A stretch of DNA of 9,751 bases from the NCBI GenBank assembly GCA_034429745.1, contig DAOUFY010000007.1, positions 1-9,751 of the forward strand. Direction: 5' to 3'. Positions within the stretch are counted from its first letter, which is position 1, and every line of letters starts with the position of its first letter. Shown piece after piece: positions 1 through 6,714 of the stretch. Below the pieces are notes generated by a model, which worked only from the letters and a program-made list of their open reading frames with translations, made no database searches and was not told the DNA's origin. This DNA is from JBAXBF01 sp034429745 (GTDB taxonomy: Bacteria; Chloroflexota; Anaerolineae; Anaerolineales; DRKV01). The position numbers and the translations under genes are program-made.

Positions 1-979
1 CAATCGGAAAACAGCCGCAAGCCATAGCCTCTAACAGAGTATTAGGAGTACCATCATGAGTGCTTAAAGACAGGGTAATATCTGCACGTTGAAATTGTCT
101 TGCCATTTCTTCTGGAGGCAAAACAGGTAAAAGTTCTACGTACTCTTTGGCATGCAGATCTTCAAGCCAAGATTCAGCGTTTTTATTTCCTTGCATTGCT
201 GTGCAGATGAATCGTACTTGTGGCAATCTGGATTTTATTAAAGGCACAGCTTTGAAGAATGTATCATTACAAACATAAGCTCTAAAACCTCGCGGGTTGA
301 TTACAGTTTTCCATTGGACATTTTTTGGGGCACCATCATAAAAGAAAATATTGGTTTTAACACCACCTCCACCTGGTAAAACGATTGAAGGTTTTTGCCT
401 GTCAAACCCCCATTGATAGGCAATTAACTTATCCCGTTGGCAATCAGTATGTAATCCATCCGCCCTCTTAAGTGTTTGCAGGGTAAGCCTTTTCATTAAT
501 GGATTAGCATTTCCATGCAATGTAAAATCATTTCCCCACACCGATATTAGCAGAGGGGTTTTATGCTGCTGCATCGCTTGCGCAGCAAGCATTCCTTCAT
601 AAGGGATTCGCATAGCATGCACTAGCTCAGGTTTGATATTTTGGAGAATTTTGCTTACTTGAGGTGATTTTGTTATCACTTGCAAAGGGTATAGGTAATG
701 TTTTATAATAGATCGTAGAGATGGAGATGTGAATGACTTGATTGTCTCTTGTAATTCGCTTTGTCTCTTTACATTGGTATGGCGTTTTCGTTCATTCTTT
801 AATGAAATATCACCCAAAAATAGTGAGACAATATGCAATGATTTCAATTTTATTGCCGCTTCGCAAGGTTGAGTAGATATAAGATGAACCTCATAGTCGT
901 TTTCAATAAAATAATTAATCCAATTTAGTGCAATTGGTGAACGACCATCTGCGATAAATGCAATTCGTTTATTTCTCAT
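1..979 (-). CDS. GT4-type glycosyltransferase, 3' end cut off by the window edge
   Basis: Reading from the ATG at 979 leftwards gives 326 open codons without a stop, so the C-terminus lies outside the window. The N-terminus (MRNKRIAFIADGRSP) looks like the first beta strand and glycine-rich loop of a GT-B fold. Around residues 127-150 there is an acceptor-side stretch with RIPYEGM and SVWGNDFTLHG, as in GT4 enzymes. The last visible part (HDGTPNTLLEAMACG) is the donor-site EX7E region, with Asp in place of the first Glu, a common variant. It would transfer a nucleotide-activated sugar to an unknown acceptor on the cytoplasmic side of the membrane. It follows the upstream glycosyltransferase gene by 7 bases, so it is most likely the last visible gene of the same operon. 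The ribosome binding site is weak (AAAAAGCAA), which fits coupling. The family is well supported; the substrate is unknown. Confidence 0.88.
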   Translation of the reverse strand, partial: MRNKRIAFIADGRSPIALNWINYFIENDYEVHLISTQPCEAAIKLKSLHIVSLFLGDISLKNERKRHTNVKRQSELQETIKSFTSPSLRSIIKHYLYPLQVITKSPQVSKILQNIKPELVHAMRIPYEGMLAAQAMQQHKTPLLISVWGNDFTLHGNANPLMKRLTLQTLKRADGLHTDCQRDKLIAYQWGFDRQKPSIVLPGGGGVKTNIFFYDGAPKNVQWKTVINPRGFRAYVCNDTFFKAVPLIKSRLPQVRFICTAMQGNKNAESWLEDLHAKEYVELLPVLPPEEMARQFQRADITLSLSTHDGTPNTLLEAMACGCFPI

Positions 980-986
980 TTGCTTT

Positions 987-2093
987 TTATGACTTCAATT
1001 TAATAGTAGTAATGGCGTTAAGAAAACTTTCCACCATCTTTTCAATATTAACTTCCTCTTTTGCTACTCGATAGGATTCCTCACCCATTTTTTTCAATCG
1101 CTCAGGATCCGATAATGCTTCTCTTAGTGCCAATTGCAATGCATTTACGTCATTGGGCTTTATTTGCCAGCCGTTATGCTCACTTACAAAAGCTTCTTGA
1201 CTACCATCACCTTCAGCAACGATTATGGGAAGACCATACCCTAATGCCTGTTGGGCAGCTAAGCCGCCCGTACCAGGTAAAACAAACAAATGTGCTGATT
1301 CAAACCACCTCTCCAATTGCCTTCCGTAAAGGGATCCAGTAAACAATGTGTGCGGGTATTTCGTACGAGCTATATCTTCAAAATACTTTCTTGCTTCCCC
1401 ATCCCCTACAATCACTAATTGCGGTTGCAGTTCCTCAGGTAACCCTGCGCACGCTTCAAGTAAGTGGTCAATTTTCTTTCGATATTGCAGTCTTCCAACA
1501 AACAACACGGTTTTCTTTTTGATATTGAAATCTCTTAGTGGAATAGACTTGTCTGGTTTTGCACTAGTGGCATTAGGAGCAATGAATATTTTTTCTTTAG
1601 GTATGCCAAGTTGGTTATATGATAGTGCCCCTTTATGACTATACGAAATAACGCCATCCATATTTTGAATAAAACGCGCTCTCTCTTTTTCTATCCATCC
1701 ATTCTTGCTTTTTTCTTCTCCCTTTCCTAATCCCCATCCAATCACCACCCTTTTTCTTTTATGCATCCAACTCACCGCCAATCTTGTTGAAAGGTATCGA
1801 GGATTCGCTTCAACTATCAGCACATCGGGATCCCATTCTCTCAACCATTTCACCAAACCCCATTGCCAACATAAAAATATTCGTTGTCCAGGTTTGCCAA
1901 TATGCCAATTGACTGCTTTGCAATAATGAGCAATATTTAACCAGTCTGCTGCTTTAATTTCCTCACTTCGCAAGGGGTCTCCGGCAAACACGCTTAATCC
2001 GTTTTGACATTGTTGTGCTAATAAATCAAAAAAATTGACCCGATATGAAGGAAGCACCCTTTGTTGAATTGCTAACTTTCCCATAAATTTCAT
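987..2093 (-). CDS. GT4-like glycosyltransferase with altered donor-site motif
   Basis: This 368-residue protein has the size and layout of a GT-B glycosyltransferase. The N-terminal half begins with QQRVLPSYRVNFFDLLA (residues 10-26), typical of enzymes annotated as family 4. The C-terminal half starts near residue 194 with the VLFVGRLQYRKK strand-loop and includes VIVGDGE (227-233). The donor-site segment is at 272-300 (PGTGGLAAQQALGYGLP). Here the two glutamates of the usual EX7E motif fall on Gly274 and Gln282. The ATG overlaps the stop of the upstream methyltransferase gene by 4 bases (ATGA), and a second Met at codon 4 is an alternative start. It probably adds a sugar to a surface glycan or lipid carrier; donor and acceptor cannot be read. 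A weak SD-like AGGG lies about 10 bases upstream. Confidence 0.88.
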   Translation of the reverse strand: MKFMGKLAIQQRVLPSYRVNFFDLLAQQCQNGLSVFAGDPLRSEEIKAADWLNIAHYCKAVNWHIGKPGQRIFLCWQWGLVKWLREWDPDVLIVEANPRYLSTRLAVSWMHKRKRVVIGWGLGKGEEKSKNGWIEKERARFIQNMDGVISYSHKGALSYNQLGIPKEKIFIAPNATSAKPDKSIPLRDFNIKKKTVLFVGRLQYRKKIDHLLEACAGLPEELQPQLVIVGDGEARKYFEDIARTKYPHTLFTGSLYGRQLERWFESAHLFVLPGTGGLAAQQALGYGLPIIVAEGDGSQEAFVSEHNGWQIKPNDVNALQLALREALSDPERLKKMGEESYRVAKEEVNIEKMVESFLNAITTIKLKS

Positions 2094-2956
2094 GATGGTA
2101 ACCCTAAAAGGTAATCCCTTTTTGTAATACTCGTACTATCAAGAAGCTTTTCTTTGGGATTATCCAATTTTTTGACTATATAATTATATTTTGTCAACTC
2201 ATTCCATACAACCTGACCAGCATCTTTACTATGAATTTCTATAATCATGAATGGCTTAATTGTTTGTAAAATTCTCTGCATGTTTTTTATAGCCAAAACT
2301 TCAGCTCCTTCTATATCCATTTTGATTAATTGGGGATAGTGGTCAGTGTTTTGTTCAGCAAACTCATCTAAGGTTATCATCTCCACAATTAATTTATCCT
2401 TATTTTCTTTAGTTTCTTTTTCATTAGCCGTAACAATTGTTTCTACCTTGCCTGTGTCATCAGAATTTCCTAAATAAAACACAACCTCATCTCTTCTATC
2501 TCCAATAGCATATGGGCAAACGATAACTTGTTCTTTTACATCATTGGCTTCAACATTTTTAACTAATCGTTCAATATTTGCCGGCAGTGGCTCAAATGCA
2601 TACACTTTTCCATTTTTACCTGTCAGCTTTGCAAACAAGACAGTTAAATACCCCACATTTGCTCCCACGTCATAAACTACCCAGCCCGGCTGAATAAGCT
2701 TTCCCACGCTCTCAAGTAAGGCAACCTCATAAGTTCCAAGCCAATAATCCTTCTCTGATTGCATGTCTAAATAAAATTTGCATCCTCTCAAAGGTCCCCC
2801 TGCAATCACCTGTTCACTGATGCCTGAGGGCAATTGGCGGTTTAAGCTTTTTCTAATCAGAGTCGTAAATATGCCCAAGCGATACACTCCCCTTTTTAAT
2901 TCACTCGGAAGAATTTTTGCTGCAAATGCAGCTAGAAAAATTATCCATTTACCCAT
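2090..2956 (-). CDS. FkbM-family SAM-dependent methyltransferase
   Basis: The 288-residue protein carries the hallmarks of the FkbM family. SAM-binding motif I is DVGANVGYLT at residues 96-105, followed by YAFEP (119-123) with the acidic residue (Glu122) expected to hold the ribose. The family signature KMDIEGAE is at 212-219. The N-terminus has a hydrophobic stretch (WIIFLAAFAA, residues 4-13) that may touch the membrane; it has no clear cleavage site. FkbM-type enzymes usually O-methylate sugars or polyketides, and among glycosyltransferases the likely substrate is a sugar hydroxyl of the glycan being built. The gene overlaps the upstream glycosyltransferase by 8 bases and the downstream one by 4 bases. 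A GGAGG sequence 9 bases before the ATG, inside the upstream gene, supports this start. Function class is firm; the target is inference. Confidence 0.93.
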   Translation of the reverse strand: MGKWIIFLAAFAAKILPSELKRGVYRLGIFTTLIRKSLNRQLPSGISEQVIAGGPLRGCKFYLDMQSEKDYWLGTYEVALLESVGKLIQPGWVVYDVGANVGYLTVLFAKLTGKNGKVYAFEPLPANIERLVKNVEANDVKEQVIVCPYAIGDRRDEVVFYLGNSDDTGKVETIVTANEKETKENKDKLIVEMITLDEFAEQNTDHYPQLIKMDIEGAEVLAIKNMQRILQTIKPFMIIEIHSKDAGQVVWNELTKYNYIVKKLDNPKEKLLDSTSITKRDYLLGLPS

Positions 2957-3980
2957 GGAGTATTACCTCCAAATAATCATTTACCATCTTTTCAATACCA
3001 AAATTTGCCTCGCAATGCTGACGCGCCTTTTCTTTATATCCCCTTAAATTACTAAGAACGACTTTAGCAGCGTCCAAAATATGACTAATTTGGGGGGGCT
3101 CCAATTTCCACGCGTTGCCCCCATAAGGTACAACCTCACCAGCTCCATTTCTAATGATCTCCGGCAACGCACCAGTATCAAATGCTACCACGGGAACTCC
3201 ACACCCCATAGCTTCTAATACAGTGTTAGGGCAAGCTGGATGTATATCTGAAGCATAGAACAGTGTCGCTGAACGCAGTACCTTAGGGACTTCTGTTTGA
3301 TTTAAGATCCCTGTAAATTGAATATTGATTTTTGCATTACTCCCCCATTCTTTTTTTATTCTATCGCTGACCTTTCCAACAATAAGCAATTCAACAGGCT
3401 TCGTTTGAAATGCCTGTATTCCCTCTGCTAGCGCAACGCCATACTGAAGTCCAAATTCATATCCTCCACCCAAACTCCCTTCCACCATAAGCAACCGAAT
3501 TGCATCGTTCCCTATTTCCCATTTCTCTCCTTCAGGTGAATATTGGGTTAGATCAATCCCGTTATAAATCACTCGTTGAAAAATATCCAATTTTCCATAT
3601 ATTCGCTCCCACCATTGACGAGCAAATTCACTTTGATAGACTACAGCAGTAGCAATTTTTCTGCGAATATACGAAAGTAGAAAATTTCCATATTCTGCTT
3701 TTATGAAATGTTTTAAACCAACCCACTTCTTTCGATGGATCCAATTCATTCCATCCAATCGTTGAACGATCCGTACCCCTTTACGTTTCGCATCTACAAG
3801 TGTACGCAGATCTTTACTTCCTCCAATAACCAATATGGCTTTATAAGGTGTATCCTTTACTGATGTAGCAATTTCAACATTTCTTCTACTTAATTCTTTC
3901 TTAAATCTCTCATAAAAAGACACCATTCCACCAACTCCATGTGGAGTTGGGACAATACAAATTTTCTGATTCATATTCAT
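2949..3980 (-). CDS. GT4-type glycosyltransferase
   Basis: This is a 343-residue GT-B enzyme. The N-terminus shows the CIVPTPHGVGGMVSFYERF strand and glycine-rich loop (residues 8-26). The linker holds VIYNGIDLTQYSP (137-149), the NGID motif common at the start of the second domain in GT4 enzymes. The donor site is at 244-270 (CPNTVLEAMGCGVPVV), with Glu256 retained and Pro248 in the position of the first Glu of EX7E. It should transfer a sugar during synthesis of a surface glycan; the sugar is unknown. Its ATG overlaps the stop of the acetyltransferase gene by 4 bases, and Met3 is a possible alternative start. Its 3' end holds the Shine-Dalgarno of the methyltransferase gene, so translation of the two is probably coupled. 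Confidence 0.9.
   Translation of the reverse strand: MNMNQKICIVPTPHGVGGMVSFYERFKKELSRRNVEIATSVKDTPYKAILVIGGSKDLRTLVDAKRKGVRIVQRLDGMNWIHRKKWVGLKHFIKAEYGNFLLSYIRRKIATAVVYQSEFARQWWERIYGKLDIFQRVIYNGIDLTQYSPEGEKWEIGNDAIRLLMVEGSLGGGYEFGLQYGVALAEGIQAFQTKPVELLIVGKVSDRIKKEWGSNAKINIQFTGILNQTEVPKVLRSATLFYASDIHPACPNTVLEAMGCGVPVVAFDTGALPEIIRNGAGEVVPYGGNAWKLEPPQISHILDAAKVVLSNLRGYKEKARQHCEANFGIEKMVNDYLEVILHG
2966..2970 (-). promoter_or_regulatory. Shine-Dalgarno of the FkbM methyltransferase gene
   Basis: The minus strand reads GGAGG here, 9 bases before the ATG at 2956. It lies within the last codons of the upstream glycosyltransferase gene. It is the strongest ribosome binding site in the minus-strand operon and fixes the methyltransferase start inside the 8-base overlap. 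Confidence 0.75.
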
Positions 3981-4456
3981 AAATTTCTAAATCCTATGCG
4001 TCTTGCTGGAATGCCTGCCCAAATTTCATTTTCTCCTGTACTTTGCAGAAGAACCGCATTTGCACCAACAACAGTACCTTTAGCCACTTGAAGCACCCCC
4101 TCTTTGCATAATACCTTACACCCACTGCCCAGAATTACATCGTCTTCTATAATCACTTTTTCAAACTTTGAAACTTCTGCGGGTATATAAACATCTGCCC
4201 TTCCAATTGTTACGTTGCTATATATTTTTACATTATTCCCAATACTCGTTTTAGAATGAACAACTGTACCTACAGCTCCATGTTCTAAAGTTAATTTCCC
4301 TTTTAATTCAACAGACAGAGGCAATTCAACCCCTAGTACCTTCAAAGTGTAATAGGACACTTTATCGAGAATAGGATATTTCCGCAATGACAACAACATA
4401 GAATAAATATCTTTGCCCATAAACTCATCTCTTTTAGTCTTCTGATCTAACCCCAT
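3977..4456 (-). CDS. Left-handed beta-helix O-acetyltransferase (serine acetyltransferase-like)
   Basis: The protein has 159 residues from the first ATG, or 147 from an in-frame ATG at 4420. From about residue 52 it consists of imperfect hexapeptide repeats (for example IGNNVKIYSNVTIG at 72-85 and VIIEDDVILGSGCKV at 101-115) that form a left-handed beta helix. It ends with EIWAGIPARRIGF, the usual C-terminal tail of CysE/NodL-like acyltransferases. His59 in LEHGAVGTVV aligns by eye with the catalytic His of serine acetyltransferases. The N-terminal helical part is far shorter than in true CysE, and the neighbours are glycosyltransferases, so acetyl-CoA-dependent O-acetylation of a sugar is more likely than cysteine synthesis. 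It is the first gene of the minus-strand operon. The 4456 start lacks a ribosome binding site; the 4420 start has a weak purine-rich AAAGAGATGAG before it and may be the real one. Confidence 0.85.
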   Translation of the reverse strand: MGLDQKTKRDEFMGKDIYSMLLSLRKYPILDKVSYYTLKVLGVELPLSVELKGKLTLEHGAVGTVVHSKTSIGNNVKIYSNVTIGRADVYIPAEVSKFEKVIIEDDVILGSGCKVLCKEGVLQVAKGTVVGANAVLLQSTGENEIWAGIPARRIGFRNL

Positions 4457-4470
4457 TTTTATTAATTATG

Positions 4471-4478
4471 ATTATAAT
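4471..4478. promoter_or_regulatory. Divergent promoter with overlapping symmetric -10 elements
   Basis: ATTATAAT reads almost the same on both strands and gives a perfect TATAAT on the plus strand (4473-4478) and on the minus strand (4476-4471). It sits in the 29-base gap between the divergent acetyltransferase and HAD genes, so it can serve both. A TG dinucleotide at 4469-4470 is close to an extended -10 position for the plus strand. No good -35 hexamer is visible on either side. The plus start point, about 7 bases beyond the -10, would fall on or next to the A of the HAD start codon. The minus start would lie near 4464. Prediction from motif only. Confidence 0.6.
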
Positions 4479-4485
4479 ATGACTT

Positions 4486-5136
4486 ATGGAGTTTTCTCAT
4501 TTGTTTTTTGATTTAGATGGAACACTTTACACAAACAATAATGGAATTTGGCAAGCAATTAAACAGCGCATTGGAATGTACTTAACTGAAATCATGGGTT
4601 TCAGCGAAGAAGAACAAATAACATTAAGAGAAAAATATTATCAGTTATATGGGACTACTTTACGGGGATTACAAATACATCATAATGTAGATATTGAAGA
4701 TTACCTATCCTTCGTGCATGATATCCCTTTAGAAAAATACTTATCGTATGATGAGGAGCTATATAAACTGATCACCACACTGCCACAAAAGAAGTGGATT
4801 TTTACTAATGCTGATGAAGCCCACGCACGCCGTGTTATATCCATATTAGGGTTAGAAGGCTGTTTCGATGGTATTATTGATATTCATAAACTAAATTACA
4901 TATGCAAGCCTTACTTATTTGCTTACCAACGCGCGCTTGAAATCGCTGGCAATCCATGTGTAAAAAATTGTATGTTCTTTGATGATTCACTAAGAAATTT
5001 AATACCTGCTAACAATTTAGGAATGACCACAGTATTAGTAGGTAACATAGAAGATAAACCAGAACAAATTCAAAACATTAAATTTCTAAATTCTTTGCAC
5101 AACCTTAAACAAGAATTTCCTTATTTATGGAGCTAA
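4486..5136 (+). CDS. HAD-family hydrolase, pyrimidine 5'-nucleotidase type
   Basis: This 216-residue protein has all four HAD motifs: DLDGTLY at 9-15 (nucleophile Asp9, acid/base Asp11), Thr107 in IFTNAD, Lys141, and FFDDS at 164-168 with Asp166/Asp167 for magnesium. A helical cap lies between motifs I and II (about 16-100). The stretch DIEDYLSFVHDIPLEKYL (69-86) resembles the yeast Sdt1/Phm8-type pyrimidine 5'-nucleotidases. The likely role is cytoplasmic dephosphorylation of UMP/CMP or house-cleaning of noncanonical nucleotides; a sugar phosphatase is possible. It is the first gene rightward from the divergent promoter and lies 23 bases before the S41 protease gene. There is no Shine-Dalgarno before the ATG, and the -10 lies only 7 bases upstream, so the mRNA may be leaderless. 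Confidence 0.87.
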   Translation: MEFSHLFFDLDGTLYTNNNGIWQAIKQRIGMYLTEIMGFSEEEQITLREKYYQLYGTTLRGLQIHHNVDIEDYLSFVHDIPLEKYLSYDEELYKLITTLPQKKWIFTNADEAHARRVISILGLEGCFDGIIDIHKLNYICKPYLFAYQRALEIAGNPCVKNCMFFDDSLRNLIPANNLGMTTVLVGNIEDKPEQIQNIKFLNSLHNLKQEFPYLWS

Positions 5137-5150
5137 ACAGCTACTTTATA

Positions 5151-5156
5151 AAGGGG
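5151..5156 (+). promoter_or_regulatory. Shine-Dalgarno setting the S41 protease start at 5160
   Basis: AAGGGG lies just ahead of the ATG at 5160. The alternative in-frame ATG at 5127 is inside the HAD gene, has no such site, and would place 11 polar residues before the membrane anchor. The 5160 start is therefore preferred. Confidence 0.7.
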
Positions 5157-5159
5157 TGT

Positions 5160-6470
5160 ATGAAAAAAAGTATCCTTTTCAGTATAACTAGCTTTTTACT
5201 AATAACAATCATTGTTATTCTAAGCTTTTTTAGCGGCCTTATTGTTGGAAAAGCTTCCTCTGCGATTGAAGGTAGCAATTTGCCACCTTTATTTAATAAT
5301 CTCACATCACCGCTTCTGGATTCCAATAGTTTTATCAATAAATTCCTTCAACCATACATCAATATTTCTTCACTCCCTCAAGAGGGTGGGACGCCCAATA
5401 ATCTTCAAAAACTTTTTATTCCTTTTTGGGAATCTTGGAAAATTGTACATGATCAATACATTGACCAACCCGTTGATGATAAAAAACTAATGCAAGGTGC
5501 TATCCGCGGCATGCTTGAATCTCTCGGTGATCCCCATACCAGTTATATGGATCCAGAACAATACCAAGCTATCAATCAAGAGATGGAAGGAGAGTATGAG
5601 GGTATAGGGGCATGGGTAGATCCCACAGCTGAATATCTGACCATCATTAGTCCTATGCCGGGTTCACCAGCAGAAAAAGCCGGATTACAACCTGAAGATC
5701 AGATCATCGCAATTAATGGGGAAGATATGACAGGCATTGACGGAGAACTTGTCCGCCAAAAAGTTATCGGACCTGCAAACACAAAAGTTACTCTCACCAT
5801 CCGGCGGAAAGGTGTTGAAAAACCTTTTGATGTTGAGATCATTCGGGCAAAAGTTACCGTCCCTAGTGTAAAAACAAGCATGTTGGAAGATGACATTGCC
5901 TATGTTCAACTTTACATTTTTGGTGAAAATACAGCCAAAGAGCTTAGGCAACACCTTAAAGATATACTAAATAAGAAACCTAAAGGATTAATCCTAGATC
6001 TTCGTTATAATGGAGGTGGGTTTCTAAACACTGCGGTTGATGTTGCTTCTGAATTTATTAAAGATGGTATCATATTGTACGAAGATTATGGAAACAGGAA
6101 GCAAATTTTCAAATCTAATGGGCGCGGCTTGGCTACCGATATACCCTTAGTTGTACTTATTAATGAAGGATCAGCCTCAGCTTCAGAAATCGTCGCAGGT
6201 GCAATTCAGGATCATCAACGCGGTGAACTTGTTGGCGTACGCTCTTTCGGAAAAGGCTCTGTACAAAATTGGGTTACCCTTTCATACAATGGAGGAGCAG
6301 TCAGAGTTACTATTGCGCGCTGGTTAACACCTAATCAAAAACAAATAAATAAGAAAGGATTAACTCCGGATTACGAAATACCTATAAGTGAAGAAGATTA
6401 TAAAAACAAAAAAGATCCTCAATTGGATAAAGCTATTGAAGTGCTAAAAGAAAAGATTAATAAAAAATAA
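5160..6470 (+). CDS. Membrane-anchored S41 C-terminal processing protease with PDZ domain
   Basis: The protein has 436 residues from the 5160 start. A lysine-lysine N-terminus and one hydrophobic segment (about 4-30) form a signal anchor, followed by a low-complexity Asn/Pro/Ser linker (about 34-85). The N-terminal S41 helix region includes LGDPHTSYMDPEQY (122-135). A PDZ domain spans about 145-220 (GIGAWV, GSPAEKAGLQPEDQIIAING). The protease core has LDLRYNGGGFL (279-289), catalytic Ser340 in GSASASE, Lys365 in SFGKGSVQ and Gln369. The Ser-Lys spacing of 25 matches the CtpA/Tsp dyad. It should trim or degrade proteins outside the cytoplasmic membrane by recognising their C-termini. It ends 67 bases before rpmH and lies upstream of yidC, so a role in envelope protein quality control is plausible, but that link is inference. 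Confidence 0.95.
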   Translation: MKKSILFSITSFLLITIIVILSFFSGLIVGKASSAIEGSNLPPLFNNLTSPLLDSNSFINKFLQPYINISSLPQEGGTPNNLQKLFIPFWESWKIVHDQYIDQPVDDKKLMQGAIRGMLESLGDPHTSYMDPEQYQAINQEMEGEYEGIGAWVDPTAEYLTIISPMPGSPAEKAGLQPEDQIIAINGEDMTGIDGELVRQKVIGPANTKVTLTIRRKGVEKPFDVEIIRAKVTVPSVKTSMLEDDIAYVQLYIFGENTAKELRQHLKDILNKKPKGLILDLRYNGGGFLNTAVDVASEFIKDGIILYEDYGNRKQIFKSNGRGLATDIPLVVLINEGSASASEIVAGAIQDHQRGELVGVRSFGKGSVQNWVTLSYNGGAVRVTIARWLTPNQKQINKKGLTPDYEIPISEEDYKNKKDPQLDKAIEVLKEKINKK

Positions 6471-6474
6471 TCAA

Positions 6475-6503
6475 TTGCTGAAAAATGAAAAATGAGTTAT
6501 AAT
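6475..6503 (+). promoter_or_regulatory. Sigma70-type promoter for the rpmH cluster
   Basis: A -35 TTGCTG (6475-6480) is followed after exactly 17 bases by a perfect -10 TATAAT (6498-6503). Transcription would begin near 6510, giving a leader of about 28 bases with the rpmH Shine-Dalgarno. The site lies right after the protease stop codon. It gives the ribosomal/RNase P/insertase cluster its own strong promoter even if readthrough from the HAD-protease genes occurs, since no terminator hairpin is visible in between. Confidence 0.8.
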
Positions 6504-6522
6504 CGTTCGGCATTTGTTTAAA

Positions 6523-6529
6523 AGAGGAG
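6523..6529 (+). promoter_or_regulatory. Shine-Dalgarno setting the rpmH start at 6538
   Basis: AGAGGAG lies 8 bases before the ATG at 6538. It rules out the in-frame TTG at 6514, which would add eight residues foreign to L34 and would lie upstream of this site. Confidence 0.85.
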
Positions 6530-6537
6530 ATAAGGTT

Positions 6538-6714
6538 ATGACTAAAAGAACATATCAACCAAAAATTAGAAGACGGGTCCGAGTTCACGGGTTTCGAGAA
6601 AGAATGTCTTCTCGAAGTGGACGAGAAGTGCTTAAAAGACGTAGATTAAAAGGGCGTCATCAACTTACTGTTAAAATGAATAATCATGTTAAAAAAATAG
6701 ATTGGAGAAGTTAA
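6538..6714 (+). CDS. rpmH: Large ribosomal subunit protein bL34
   Basis: The first 45 residues match L34 along their whole length: MTKRTYQPK start, the VHGFRERM segment (16-23), SGREVLKRRRLKGRHQLTV to residue 45. The protein is very basic and binds 23S rRNA in the large subunit. It is 58 residues here, about 13 longer than the common 44-46. The extra C-terminal tail (KMNNHVKKIDWRS) is encoded by the stretch that runs into rnpA. Its stop lies 13 bases inside the rnpA reading frame, so the two genes overlap. The gene is driven by the promoter at 6475-6503 and has a strong Shine-Dalgarno. Identity is certain; whether the tail is shared by relatives is not known to me. Confidence 0.97.
   Translation: MTKRTYQPKIRRRVRVHGFRERMSSRSGREVLKRRRLKGRHQLTVKMNNHVKKIDWRS
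6691..6697 (+). other. A7 run in the rpmH/rnpA junction, possible slippage site
   Basis: Seven adenines are read in rpmH as AAA AAA A. They lie directly at the last stop codon (6690-6692) of the rnpA frame and 5 bases before the rnpA TTG. The rnpA frame is -1 relative to rpmH, so a -1 slip here would carry ribosomes from L34 into RNase P protein. Whether slippage happens is unknown; such runs are also common by chance in AT-rich DNA and prone to sequencing error. Confidence 0.3.

Noticed and set aside
1061..1926. Plus-strand open frames of 73-96 codons opposite the glycosyltransferase gene
   Set aside because: They lie wholly antisense to a gene with clear domain signatures, show no family motifs and have no consistent ribosome binding sites.
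5127..5159. Upstream ATG that would add 11 residues to the S41 protease
   Set aside because: It is inside the HAD gene, lacks a Shine-Dalgarno, and the ATG at 5160 has AAGGGG and starts right before the signal anchor.
6471..6537. Possible terminator between the protease gene and rpmH
   Set aside because: No inverted repeat with a following T run is present. The gap is better explained by the promoter and leader of rpmH.
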